Shown piece after piece: positions 48,119 through 56,659 of a stretch of 64,000 bases of DNA. The notes beneath the pieces are model-generated. The model ran no database searches, was not told where the DNA came from, and saw only the letters and a list, made by a program, of their open reading frames with translations. The first letter of the stretch is position 1, and each line of letters begins with the position of its first letter. Location of the stretch: NCBI GenBank assembly GCA_019637155.1, contig JAHBWE010000018.1, forward strand, positions 124,001 to 188,000, in the 5' to 3' direction. Source of the DNA: Labilithrix sp. GTDB lineage: Bacteria > Myxococcota_A > Polyangia > Polyangiales > Polyangiaceae. The translations under genes were made by a program, and so were the position numbers.

Positions 48119-49684
48119 TCAGGGGAACAGGAAGCGGTAGCGGAGCGTGCGGCTCGCCTCGAGCGTGACCGTCGCCGCGCGCGCAGGTCCGGACGGAGGA
48201 CGACACTCGAGCGCGTGCTCGCCCGCGCTCAGATCGTCGAGCGTCACCGGCGTCGTCCCGCGCGCGACGCCGTCGACGCTGATCGCGCAGCTCCCCGGCG
48301 ACGCCGCGACCTCGAGGCGCGTCGCGGCCGCGACCTGCGCCGGAGCTGGAGCCGGAGTCGTCGTCGGAGCCGAGACGACGACCGGCGGCGCAGGCGCGCG
48401 CTGCGAATACACCGCGAGCCCGGCGATGACGATCGCTCCGCACACGACGGGCAACCACGGCGACGGCCGCAGCGCCTCACGCGGCGAGAGCGCGGCCTCG
48501 TACGCAGTGTGCTCGGGAAAGAGCGGCGCCCCCGCGTCCGCGCTCGCGGCTCGCGCGAGGTCGTGTGCGTGTGCGCTCGCGGCTCGGGCATGGTCGTGTA
48601 CGTGTGCGCTCGCGGCTCGCGCGAGGTCGTGTGCGTGTGCGCTCGCGGCTCGGGCGAGGTCGTGTGCGTGTGCGCTCGCGGCTTGCGCGGGAGCGTGCTC
48701 GTGCGAAGCGGCGGGGGAGTGGGGGGTGAAGACGGGGAGCGCGTTGGTTGCGTCGGGGTCGAAGAGCGATGACGGCACCATCGCGGAGGGGAGAGCTTGC
48801 GGCGACGCGGCGAGGTCGGGCAGCGCGGCGCGGAGGAGGGTGAGCACCTCCGTGAGGCCGGGGGCGCGGCGCGTGAGGTCGGGCTCGAGGCATGCGCGTA
48901 CGACCGCGCGCAGCGACGCCGGGAGGTGCGGCGCCTCGGCGTCGATGTCCTTTGGGCGTGAGGTCGCGATCTTGACGATGAGCGCGTTGAAGTTCTTTGC
49001 TTCGTACGCGCGGTGGCCCGTGAGCGCCTCGAAGAGGAGGCCGCCGAACGCGAAGACGTCGCTGCGTCCGTCGACGTCGGTCTCGCCGCGCGCCTGCTCG
49101 GGGCTCATGTAGAGCGGCGAGCCGAGGACGGTGCCGGCGATCGTGATCGACGGCTCGTCTTCGCTCCGGAACTTGCTCACCCCGAAGTCGAGGAGCTTCG
49201 CGCGGACGCCGTGCTTCGTCTTGTGGAGGAACACGTTCGTCGGCTTGAGGTCGCGATGGACGATCCCCGCCGCGTGCGCGGCCTCGAGCGCGGACGCGAC
49301 CTCGAGCATCACCGCCGCGAGCTCGTGCGTCGTCATCGGCGGGGTCTGCCGCCGGAGCGCCGTCTCGAGCGTGTAGCCGGTGAGGAGCTCCATCACGAGG
49401 AACAGCTGGCCGTCCTCGGCCTGCCCCACGTCGAGGACCTCGACGATGTTCGGATGACCGACGCGCGCCGAGACCTTCGCCTCGTTGAGGAAACGCGCGG
49501 TCGCGTCGGGCGCCCCCGCGATGTCGCGCGCGAGGAGCTTGATCGCGACCTCCCGCTCCGTGAAGCGGTTCGTCGCGGACCACACCTCGGCCATGCCGCC
49601 GCTGCCGAGGCGGAGGTTCAAGCGGTACTTCCCGGCGACGAGCTCGCCGGACCGATCGGGGCCGGGCGGCGCTTCGTCGCTCAC
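48119..49684 (-). CDS. Membrane-anchored Ser/Thr protein kinase with His/Ala repeat and PEGA domain
   Basis: 521 aa. Gly-rich loop GSGGMAEVW at 27-35, ATP-binding Lys K49, HRDLKPTN at 143-150, DFG at 166-168, GSPLYMSPE at 188-196. A juxtamembrane region at 335-383 consists of 11-aa repeats (AASAHAHDLAR). TM helix 411-427, then one PEGA-like domain (446-520, TRLEVAASPGSCAISVDGVA). The His-rich repeat could bind metal, which is speculation. Its stop is the end of a minus-strand pair: the SDR gene overlaps it by 4 bp (ATGA) downstream of the kinase start, so the SDR is translated first. Confidence 0.92.
   Translation of the reverse strand: MSDEAPPGPDRSGELVAGKYRLNLRLGSGGMAEVWSATNRFTEREVAIKLLARDIAGAPDATARFLNEAKVSARVGHPNIVEVLDVGQAEDGQLFLVMELLTGYTLETALRRQTPPMTTHELAAVMLEVASALEAAHAAGIVHRDLKPTNVFLHKTKHGVRAKLLDFGVSKFRSEDEPSITIAGTVLGSPLYMSPEQARGETDVDGRSDVFAFGGLLFEALTGHRAYEAKNFNALIVKIATSRPKDIDAEAPHLPASLRAVVRACLEPDLTRRAPGLTEVLTLLRAALPDLAASPQALPSAMVPSSLFDPDATNALPVFTPHSPAASHEHAPAQAASAHAHDLARAASAHAHDLARAASAHVHDHARAASAHAHDLARAASADAGAPLFPEHTAYEAALSPREALRPSPWLPVVCGAIVIAGLAVYSQRAPAPPVVVSAPTTTPAPAPAQVAAATRLEVAASPGSCAISVDGVARGTTPVTLDDLSAGEHALECRPPSGPARAATVTLEASRTLRYRFLFP
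48536..48682 (-). repeat. 33-bp tandem repeat in the kinase gene
   Basis: Four full units and one partial unit of 33 bp code for AASAHAHDLAR (one unit reads AASAHVHDHAR). The near identity of the units indicates recent expansion. Confidence 0.9.
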
Positions 49685-50442
49685 GCGATCGTCATGCCTC
49701 CGTCGACCGCGAGGGTGTGCCCCGTCACGTAGCTCGCGGCGTCGGACGCGAGGTAGAGCGCGGCGCCGGCGATCTCGTCGGGCTTGGCGTAGCGGCGGAG
49801 CGGCGTCATCCGGATGACCTCGTCGAGGAGCGCGTCGTTCTTGAGGACCGCGGCCGCGAACCTCGTGTCGACGAAGCCGGGCGCGATCGCGTTCACGCGG
49901 ATCTTGTTCGGCGCGAGCTCGTACGCGAGCGTCTTCGTCATCGAGATGATCGCGGCCTTCGTCATCCCGTAGACCGCCTGCGCGGGCGACGCGATGAGGC
50001 CGGCGACGCTCGCCATGTGGATGACCGACCCCGGCGCCTCGCGCGCGCGGAGGTGCTTCGCGACCTCGCGCGTCATCCAGAAATAGCCCTTCGTGTTGAC
50101 CTCGAACGTCTTGTCCCAGGCGCCCTCGTCGATGTCGAGCATCGGCCCGAAGTACGGGTTCGTCGCCGCGTTGTTGACGAGGACGTCGACCTTTCCGAGC
50201 TTCTCGACCGCGGTCGCGACGAGGCGCACGCAGTCCTCCTCCTTGCCGGTGTGGGCCGCGACTGCGATCGCGCGATCCGAGCCGATCGACTCCGCGACCG
50301 CGGTGAGCCCCTCGATCTTCCGCGAGGCGAGGACGACCTTCGCGCCGTTCGCCGCGAACGATCGCGCGATCGCCTCGCCGATCCCGCGGCTCGCACCCGT
50401 GACGATCGCGACTTTCCCTTCGAGCGAGATGGAGACCGGCAT
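49681..50442 (-). CDS. SDR family NAD(P)-dependent oxidoreductase
   Basis: 253 aa, classical short-chain dehydrogenase. Cofactor motif TGASRGIG at 15-22, NNAAT at 90-94, catalytic S145, Y158 and K162 (YGMTK), PGFVDT, and the C-terminal YVTGHTLAVDGGM. It resembles 3-oxoacyl reductases and glucose 1-dehydrogenase-like members; the substrate is not predictable. It overlaps the kinase gene by 4 bp on the same strand, an unusual pairing of a metabolic enzyme with a kinase. CTAGCTAGC lies just before ATG 50442. Confidence 0.9.
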   Translation of the reverse strand: MPVSISLEGKVAIVTGASRGIGEAIARSFAANGAKVVLASRKIEGLTAVAESIGSDRAIAVAAHTGKEEDCVRLVATAVEKLGKVDVLVNNAATNPYFGPMLDIDEGAWDKTFEVNTKGYFWMTREVAKHLRAREAPGSVIHMASVAGLIASPAQAVYGMTKAAIISMTKTLAYELAPNKIRVNAIAPGFVDTRFAAAVLKNDALLDEVIRMTPLRRYAKPDEIAGAALYLASDAASYVTGHTLAVDGGMTIA

Positions 50443-50633
50443 GCCGCGCTAGCTAGCATGGCGCCGGGCGCGGCGTGTAGCCCGAGCATGCCAATCTGTG
50501 CCGTTCGCGACGGCGAGGTCAGGGGCCCGGCTTCGCGCAGGAGCGAGAAGGAGCGAGAACGAGCGCCCTTCGAGCTGGCATGTGCTCTGCTTCGAAGGCG
50601 TTTTCCATGTCCGGTGGCATGGGGGGAGAGTGC

Positions 50634-51389
50634 ATGCGTCGTACACGTTTTCTCGTCGGTGGTCTGTCCTCGGTCGTCTGGCCGGCGGTCGTGCTGCTCG
50701 TCCCCATGGGCATCACGTTCGCGGCCGCGCGTGTGTACGCCGAAGGCGGGATGGGCCCTCCTCCTTGCGACGCCGGCACAGTCAGCGCATGCAACGGAGG
50801 AGCGCCGCTCGAGCGCTGCAGCACCTGCGTCGGATCGGTCGAGGACTGCGTCTGCGCGTCGGCCGTCTGCGACGGGAACCAGCCCGCGCTCGTCTGCATG
50901 GTCGCGACCCACTGCGAGAAGAGCCCGAACCATCGGAGCTGCGACGGGAAGACCGCGGGTGAGGCGTGCACGTCGGACGTGGGATCCGGCCCTGCGCGCT
51001 GCGTCCTCGTTCCGGCCTCGTGTTACCTGCCCGACGGGGGCGCGGGTTGGGCCGCGATCGATCGGCTTCGGTGCGAGCCGGGAACGCCGACGTCGTCATC
51101 GTCGTCATCGTCGTCATCATCGACATCGTCGTCGTCGTCGTCGTCGTCGTCGTCGGGCGGTACGCCGGAGGCGGGGCCGCCGAGCTGGACGAACGCCTCG
51201 ACCTCGAGCAGCTCGGGCGGCAGCGGCGCTCCCGCGACGGACGACTCCGGGTGCTCGGCTTCGCCGCGCGCGGCGTCGAGCGTGCTCGCGCTGATCGGCG
51301 CGCCGCTCGCGATCGGGCTCTTGCTCGCGCGCCGCCGGCGGGGTCAGGCGCCGCCGAGGAAGGCGCCGAGCGCGCGGAAGCGGTCGTAG
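50634..51389 (+). CDS. Cys-rich exported protein with MYXO-CTERM-type anchor
   Basis: 251 aa from ATG 50634, which has GGGGGGAGAG directly upstream. Signal peptide about 1-35. A Cys-rich domain (about 40-135, six Cys pairs such as CSTCVGSVEDCVCASAVC) is followed by a long Ser tract with Gly/Thr/Pro, and the end has GCSASPRAASS, a TM stretch (VLALIGAPLAIGLLLA) and RRRRG, the MYXO-CTERM layout. Surface display is expected; function unknown. Its 3' end overlaps the convergent accA gene by 46 bp. Confidence 0.75.
   Translation: MRRTRFLVGGLSSVVWPAVVLLVPMGITFAAARVYAEGGMGPPPCDAGTVSACNGGAPLERCSTCVGSVEDCVCASAVCDGNQPALVCMVATHCEKSPNHRSCDGKTAGEACTSDVGSGPARCVLVPASCYLPDGGAGWAAIDRLRCEPGTPTSSSSSSSSSSTSSSSSSSSSSGGTPEAGPPSWTNASTSSSSGGSGAPATDDSGCSASPRAASSVLALIGAPLAIGLLLARRRRGQAPPRKAPSARKRS
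51092..51155 (+). repeat. TCG/TCA trinucleotide tract (poly-Ser)
   Basis: About 21 consecutive TCG, TCA or ACA triplets code for the Ser-rich stalk of the MYXO-CTERM protein. Slippage could change the stalk length in frame. Confidence 0.85.
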
Positions 51390-52303
51390 CGATCGCGGAC
51401 GAGCTCGTCGGGCGTGCGCTCGAGGAGCTCGGCCAGCGTCTCGCGGAGGGAGAGGTCGACCGCCCTCGCCGCGAGGGCGGGGTCCTGATGCGCGCCGCCC
51501 GCAGGCTCCTCGATCACGCGGTCGACGACGCCGAGCTTCAGGAGCTCCGGCGCCGTCATGCGCAGGCGCGACGCGGCCTCGTCCGCCTTCGCGCCGTCGC
51601 GCCAGAGGATCGACGCGCAGCCCTCCGGCGTGATGACGCTGTACGTGCCGTACTCGAGGACGTGGACGCGGTTCGCGACGCCGAGCGCGAGCGCGCCGCC
51701 GCTGCCGCCTTCGCCGACGATCGTCGCGATGATCGGGACGGTGGCGCGCGACATCGCCGCGAGGCACGCGCCGATCGCCTCGCTCTGCCCGCGCTCCTCC
51801 GCGCCGAGGCCCGGGTACGCGCCCGGCGTGTCGATGAAGGTGAAGATCGGGAGGCCGAAGCGCGAGGCGAGATCGTACATCCGGCGCGCCTTGCGATAGC
51901 CCTCCGGGTGCGGCATCCCGAAGTTCCGCTTCACGTTCTCCTTCGCGCCGCGGCCCTTCTGATGGCCGACGACGACGACGCTCCGCCCGTGGAAGCGCGC
52001 GAGGCCCGCGACGATCGCCGCGTCGTCGCCGAAGACGCGATCGCCGTGCAGCTCCTGGAAGTCCGTGAACAGGTACGGGACGAAGTCGAGCGTGTAGGGC
52101 CGGTTGGGATGACGCGAGAGCTGGACCTTTTGCCAGGGAGAGAGGTCCGCGAACAGCTCGCGCGCAAGTTTGCCGCACTGTGCCTCGAGGCGCCGCAGCT
52201 CCTGCTCGAATTTCTTGTCGTTCTCCGCGAGCGCACGCAGCTCCTTCACCCGGGCCACGAGCTCGACGATCGGCTTCTCGAAGGGAAGGACGTGCGACGC
52301 CAA
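51344..52303 (-). CDS. accA: Acetyl-CoA carboxylase carboxyltransferase subunit alpha
   Basis: 319 aa, standard length. It is the alpha half of the carboxyltransferase that moves CO2 from carboxybiotin to acetyl-CoA in fatty acid synthesis, and needs AccD (not in this window). Typical motifs: FYLEFEKPIVEL-like N-terminus (LPFEKPIVELVARV), HPNRPYTLDFV, LHGDRVFGDDAAIV, GHQKGRGAKENV, IDTPGAYPGLGAEERGQSEA and IGEGGSGGALAL-like VGEGGSGGALALGVANRV. ATG 52303 (MASHVLPFEKP). Confidence 0.95.
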   Translation of the reverse strand: MASHVLPFEKPIVELVARVKELRALAENDKKFEQELRRLEAQCGKLARELFADLSPWQKVQLSRHPNRPYTLDFVPYLFTDFQELHGDRVFGDDAAIVAGLARFHGRSVVVVGHQKGRGAKENVKRNFGMPHPEGYRKARRMYDLASRFGLPIFTFIDTPGAYPGLGAEERGQSEAIGACLAAMSRATVPIIATIVGEGGSGGALALGVANRVHVLEYGTYSVITPEGCASILWRDGAKADEAASRLRMTAPELLKLGVVDRVIEEPAGGAHQDPALAARAVDLSLRETLAELLERTPDELVRDRYDRFRALGAFLGGA

Positions 52304-52415
52304 CGAACGACGGCTTCATAGCATGAAGGCGGTCCCGTGCGCGCCACCGGGGGTGAACCCCCACCACGAAACCGAGGTGCGCAGCCATCAACCAGTGCTA
52401 AAGGGGTCGGCGCGG

Positions 52416-54149
52416 ATGGGGACCGACGAGAAGCGGCAGACGCTCGTGTTCGGCGGGCAAGGAGCTCCGGTGCTCGGCGCGATCGCGGGCGGACCGCGGC
52501 TCGCGGTGCCGCCGCCGCCGCCCACGTTCGGCGGACCGCGGCTCGCGGTGCGGCCGCCCGCGCCCACGCTCGACGAGGTCGACGCCGCGTGGGACACGCA
52601 GCTCGCGTCGATGCTTCCGCCCGTCGTCGAGGTGCTCTCGAGCGACGACCTGATCCCGGACGACGACGACCGCCCGAGCGATCGCGTCACCGTGCCGAAC
52701 CAGCTCGCGCCGAAGCTCGTCGAGGAGCTCTCCGCCTCCGACCTCGAGGCCGACGAGAGCGATCGCAGCCTCAAGACCACGCGCCCGCCGCCGCCGACGC
52801 AGCGCCCCACCTTGCAAGAGCTCGCGAGCTCGACGGTGCGCACGATGCCGCCGCCGTTCGTCGAGCCGATCGTCCGGCGGCGAGACACGGTGCCGGTGCC
52901 CCTCGCGTCGGTGATCGTCACGGAGCCGACGGAGCAGACGACGCCCGCGTCCGCGCCGCCGGTGTCGTTCGACGCGCGGCCTCCGATGACGAGCCTGCCC
53001 GGCGACACCGCGCGCAGCGTCCCGGTCCCGCGGCTCGCGCGCGCCAACGTGCTCCTCTTCGCCGCGTCGCACGTCGCCGTCGCCGCGTCGGTCCTCCTCT
53101 ACGTGTGGGCCACGCGCGAGCCGCCGCGGCCCACGCCGCGCCACGCCCGCGTCGCGATCACGGAGCGCACCGCGGTGGGGACGCCCGCGTCGGGCTCGGT
53201 GCCGCTCGCCGCGCCGACGGAGGGCTGCCGCGTCGAGGACCTCGCGCGGATCGTCGCGCCGCGCGCGATGCTCGGGCCCGGCCTCGACGCGAGCGTGCTC
53301 GAGTCCGGCTTCGGGATCGGGCTCGCGTCCGCGCCGCACGAGGCGACCGGGATCCGGCTCGACGCGTCGACGCTGCGCACCGCGGAGACGCTGCGCGTGC
53401 AGTCGATCTGGCCGGTCGGTCGCGTCACGATCGATCGCGGCTCCGATCCGGAGGAAGAGCGCATGCAGGTGCGGCTCGACGCGAGCGACGCGCGCACCGT
53501 CACGCCCTCTCTCCGCATCACCGCGCAGAAGGGGGGCGTGTTCGCGACCGACGAGTCGCAGCCGAAGCGGCTTTTGTGGGGCATCCCCGGCGCGGTGCCG
53601 AAGACGCCCGAGACCGTGCGCGCGCTCACGCGCCCCGACGGCGCGACGATCGTGGCGGTGCGTCGTCCCGGCCTCTATTGGGTCGGCGTCACCGGTCACG
53701 GGCCGCTCACGCCCGTCGTCCGGAGCACGAGGACGCTCGGCGCGCCTGCGCTCGCGTCCATGCCGGAGGGCGGCGTGATGGCGTGGGCCGAGCGCGGCAG
53801 CGACGGCTTCACGATCATGACCGCCGCGATCGCGACCGAGGGCGCGCGCGCGACGGTGTCGGAGCCGGAGGCGCTCGCGGACGGCATGTCGCCCGCGCTC
53901 GCGAACCTCCCGAGCGGCGAGCTCCTCCTCGCGTACTCCGACGGCGGCGCGGGCGCCCATCGCGTCGTCGCGCAGCGACTCGGGCCCGACCTCACGCCGC
54001 GCGGCGGCCTCCTCGTGCTCTCGGAGGCGGGCACGAACGCGGGCTCGCCGGCGCTCGCGGTCGATCCGGACGGTCGCGCCGTCGTCGCCTACCTCACGTT
54101 CGCGAAGGGTCAGGCCGAGGTGCGTGCGACGGCGCTCACCTGCCACTGA
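52416..54149 (+). CDS. Single-TM protein with a repeat-type extracytoplasmic domain
   Basis: 577 aa from ATG 52416, with AAAGGGG 7-9 nt upstream. The N-terminal cytoplasmic part is low complexity (Pro/Asp/Ser-rich, with two copies of FGGPRLAV-like strings). TM at 210-230 (NVLLFAASHVAVAASVLLYV). The outer part (about 260-577) is beta-rich with propeller-like repeats (ALASMPEGGVMAWAERG, ALANLPSGELLLAYSDGG, ALAVDPDGRAVVAYLTF). No family known. Placed just before kinase module 3 with a 54-bp gap, it may be a sensor or substrate of that kinase. Confidence 0.7.
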   Translation: MGTDEKRQTLVFGGQGAPVLGAIAGGPRLAVPPPPPTFGGPRLAVRPPAPTLDEVDAAWDTQLASMLPPVVEVLSSDDLIPDDDDRPSDRVTVPNQLAPKLVEELSASDLEADESDRSLKTTRPPPPTQRPTLQELASSTVRTMPPPFVEPIVRRRDTVPVPLASVIVTEPTEQTTPASAPPVSFDARPPMTSLPGDTARSVPVPRLARANVLLFAASHVAVAASVLLYVWATREPPRPTPRHARVAITERTAVGTPASGSVPLAAPTEGCRVEDLARIVAPRAMLGPGLDASVLESGFGIGLASAPHEATGIRLDASTLRTAETLRVQSIWPVGRVTIDRGSDPEEERMQVRLDASDARTVTPSLRITAQKGGVFATDESQPKRLLWGIPGAVPKTPETVRALTRPDGATIVAVRRPGLYWVGVTGHGPLTPVVRSTRTLGAPALASMPEGGVMAWAERGSDGFTIMTAAIATEGARATVSEPEALADGMSPALANLPSGELLLAYSDGGAGAHRVVAQRLGPDLTPRGGLLVLSEAGTNAGSPALAVDPDGRAVVAYLTFAKGQAEVRATALTCH

Positions 54150-54191
54150 GTGCGCTTGCCCCGCGAACCGGCAATCGTCGGCTCATTTTGA

Positions 54192-54197
54192 TACGCT
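54192..54197 (+). promoter_or_regulatory. Candidate -10 hexamer of the module 3 kinase
   Basis: TACGCT in the string GATACGCTG, 6 nt before GTG 54204. It is identical to the string before the Rpn-like gene (19753-19761). Confidence 0.45.
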
Positions 54198-54203
54198 GGC
54201 CTC

Positions 54204-55850
54204 GTGGCCGACAAGCTCGACGCCCTGCCGGCGGGAACGCTCGGCAGCTACGAGATCCGGGGCAAGCTCGGCTCCGGAGGCATGGGCGACGTCTTCGACG
54301 CCGTTCACAAAGGCCTGAACAAACGCGTCGCGATCAAGACGCTCCGCAAGCGGTTCCTCGACGACGAGATCGTGGTCGCGCGTTTCCTCCGCGAAGGTCA
54401 GCTCGCCTCGCGCATCCGCCACCCGAACATCGTCGACGTCACCGACGTCGGGATGATGGGCGGCCTCCCATGCCTCGTGATGGAGCACCTCGAGGGCGAG
54501 TCGTTCTCGGCGCTGATCCGGCGCGAGAAGGCGATCGCGATCGAGCGCATCGTCGACATCCTCTTGCCGATCGTCGCGGCGGTCGACTTCGCGCACGACC
54601 ACGGCATCGTGCATCGCGACCTCAAGCCGTCGAACATCTTCCTCTCGCGATCGTGGAACGGCGAGGTCGTCCCGAAGGTCCTCGACTTCGGCATCTCGAA
54701 GCTCGTCCACGAGGCGCAGGAGTCCGCGCTCACGACCGACTCCGCGTTCGTCGGTACGCCCCACTACGCGTCGCCGGAGCTGATGCGCGCCGACAAGCAG
54801 GCCGACGGCCGCTCCGATCAGTATTCGATGGGCGTCATCCTCTACGAGGCGGCGACGGGGACGCGTCCGTTCGCCGAGATCGGCAACAACTTCGTCGCGC
54901 TCGCGATGGCGATCTGCAAAGGCGAATATCCGCCCGCGACCAACCGCAACCCGAACGTGCCGCCCGCGTTCGATCGCGTCATCCAGCGCGCGATGGCGCT
55001 CCACCCCGAGGAGCGCTTCCTCACGATGCGCGCGCTCGGCGAGGCGCTCCTCCCGTTCGCGAGCGAGCGCGCCCGCGTCATCTGGGCGCCGACCTTCCAG
55101 GGCAAGACGGGCGAGGTGCCGGTCGTCGGCGAGGTCCGCGCGGCGGGGCCCACCTCGGAGACGGTCCAGACCGGGAGCAAGGGCGGCCAGGGGGGCAAGG
55201 CGCCGGAGCCGTTCGCCGCGACGGGCCCCAACCCGCAGTTCCCGACGTACCCGACCCATCCTTCGCAGCCGAGCGGCATGCACGCGTTCAGCGGTCCGCC
55301 GTCGTCGCCGAGCACCACGCCGCCCGGCTTCGAGCGCCTGCCGACGTACCCGACCTACGGGACCGGCCGCCCCGTCGCGTCGCCGCGCGGCAACGGCCTG
55401 ATCACCGCCGTCGTCGGCGCGAGCGTCGTCGTGGCGATCCTCGTCTCGGTCATCGTGCTGAAGGGCGGCGTCGGCGGCGGCAAGACGGGGGAGACGACGA
55501 CCGCCGCCTCCGCCGCGCCCGCCACCTTCGTGCTCGACGTCTCCGCCAACCCGCCGACCGCGGCGATCGAGCTCGACGGCGCCGCCGCCGGCACCGGCCG
55601 CATCGTGAAGACGCTCCCGAAGGACGGAGCGAAGCACGCCCTCCGCATCACCGCGCCCGGCCACGAGCCGTACACGCGCGAGTTCGACGCCGACTCCCCG
55701 CCGCCGGTGATGATCCCGCTGAAGCCGATCGCCGCCGCCCCCTCCGCGACCCCCACGCATCAGCCGACACAAAAGGCGGGCGGCAAGGCGACGGGCGGCA
55801 AGAAAGGGGACGGCCGCCCGAAGACGGATAACATCGATCCCTGGGAATGA
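54204..55850 (+). CDS. Membrane-anchored Ser/Thr protein kinase with PEGA domain (module 3)
   Basis: 548 aa from GTG 54204. Gly-rich loop GSGGMGDVF at 23-31, ATP-binding Lys K45, HRDLKPSN at 137-144, DFG at 161-163, GTPHYASPE at 184-192. A Pro/Ser/Gly linker (about 300-395), TM 399-419, a PEGA-like domain at about 436-500 (FVLDVSANPPTAAIELDG) and a Lys/Gly-rich end. It overlaps the following TPR gene by 4 bp (ATGA). First gene of a coupled trio. Confidence 0.93.
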   Translation: MADKLDALPAGTLGSYEIRGKLGSGGMGDVFDAVHKGLNKRVAIKTLRKRFLDDEIVVARFLREGQLASRIRHPNIVDVTDVGMMGGLPCLVMEHLEGESFSALIRREKAIAIERIVDILLPIVAAVDFAHDHGIVHRDLKPSNIFLSRSWNGEVVPKVLDFGISKLVHEAQESALTTDSAFVGTPHYASPELMRADKQADGRSDQYSMGVILYEAATGTRPFAEIGNNFVALAMAICKGEYPPATNRNPNVPPAFDRVIQRAMALHPEERFLTMRALGEALLPFASERARVIWAPTFQGKTGEVPVVGEVRAAGPTSETVQTGSKGGQGGKAPEPFAATGPNPQFPTYPTHPSQPSGMHAFSGPPSSPSTTPPGFERLPTYPTYGTGRPVASPRGNGLITAVVGASVVVAILVSVIVLKGGVGGGKTGETTTAASAAPATFVLDVSANPPTAAIELDGAAAGTGRIVKTLPKDGAKHALRITAPGHEPYTREFDADSPPPVMIPLKPIAAAPSATPTHQPTQKAGGKATGGKKGDGRPKTDNIDPWE

Positions 55851-56659
55851 CAGGGCGGTCCATCGCTATCACGCTCGCGGTCGCCGTCGCTCTCGCGACG
55901 AGCGCGCCGACGGCAGCGGCCGCCCCGAAGGGGGAGAAGGAGGCCGCCGACCTGCGCGCGCGCGACCTCTTCCACAAGGGCGACAAGGACTACGCCGAGG
56001 GCCGCTACGAGGAGGCCTACAAGGAGTTCCAGGAGGCCTACGACCTCTCGCCGCGCCCGCAGCTCCTCTTCGCGATGTCGAACGCGCTCGAGCGGCTCGG
56101 TCGCTATCAAGAAGCGGTCGACGCGCTCGAGAAGTACCTCTCGAGCGGCAAGGTGAAGGACAAGGACATCGTCCAGAAGCGAATCGCCAATCTCAAGAAA
56201 CGCGTCGAAGAGAAGAAAGCCGAGGAAGACGCGGCGGAGAAGAAGCGACAGGAAGAGGCCGCCGCCGCCGCCGCGAAGGTCGAGCCTCCGCCGCCTCCTC
56301 CTCCGCCACCGCCGCCCCCTCCGCCGAAGCCGCTCCTGCCGTACGTCCTCCTCGGAGGCGGCGGCCTCGCGCTCGTCGGCGCGGGCGTGTTCGGCGCGCT
56401 CACGCTCTCGGCGCGGAGCGACGTCGACGCGGGGTGCCGCGACGCGCCGTCGGGACGGCTCTGCACGTCGGAGGCACAAGACGCGATCGATCGGGACAAG
56501 ACGCTCGGGCTCATCACCGACGTCGCGCTCGTGTCGGGCGTGGTCCTCGGCGGCGTCGGCGCGTACTTCCTCCTCACGCAGAAGAGCGAGGCCCCGTCGA
56601 CGGTGAAGGTCGGCGTGAAGGCGACGGGCAGGGGAGCGGCGATCGTTGGCACGTTTTAG
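55847..56659 (+). CDS. TPR protein with two TM segments (module 3)
   Basis: 270 aa. Signal peptide about 1-26, TPR repeats (36-105, DLFHKGDKDYAEGRYEEAY, LERLGRYQEAVDALEKYL), a charged helix (112-145), a poly-Pro run (147-160), TM1 (165-188), a loop with C197 and C206, TM2 (222-243) and the end GRGAAIVGTF. The TM-FG-two-Cys loop-TM unit and the short tail match the PEGA-like proteins of modules 1 and 2, with TPR in place of PEGA. ATG 55847 overlaps the kinase stop. Confidence 0.82.
   Translation: MTGRSIAITLAVAVALATSAPTAAAAPKGEKEAADLRARDLFHKGDKDYAEGRYEEAYKEFQEAYDLSPRPQLLFAMSNALERLGRYQEAVDALEKYLSSGKVKDKDIVQKRIANLKKRVEEKKAEEDAAEKKRQEEAAAAAAKVEPPPPPPPPPPPPPPKPLLPYVLLGGGGLALVGAGVFGALTLSARSDVDAGCRDAPSGRLCTSEAQDAIDRDKTLGLITDVALVSGVVLGGVGAYFLLTQKSEAPSTVKVGVKATGRGAAIVGTF

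Noticed and set aside
50443..50633. Extended N-terminus of the MYXO-CTERM protein from an earlier start (50580 or 50607)
   Set aside because: The purine-rich ribosome binding site directly before ATG 50634 and the signal peptide position favour the later start.
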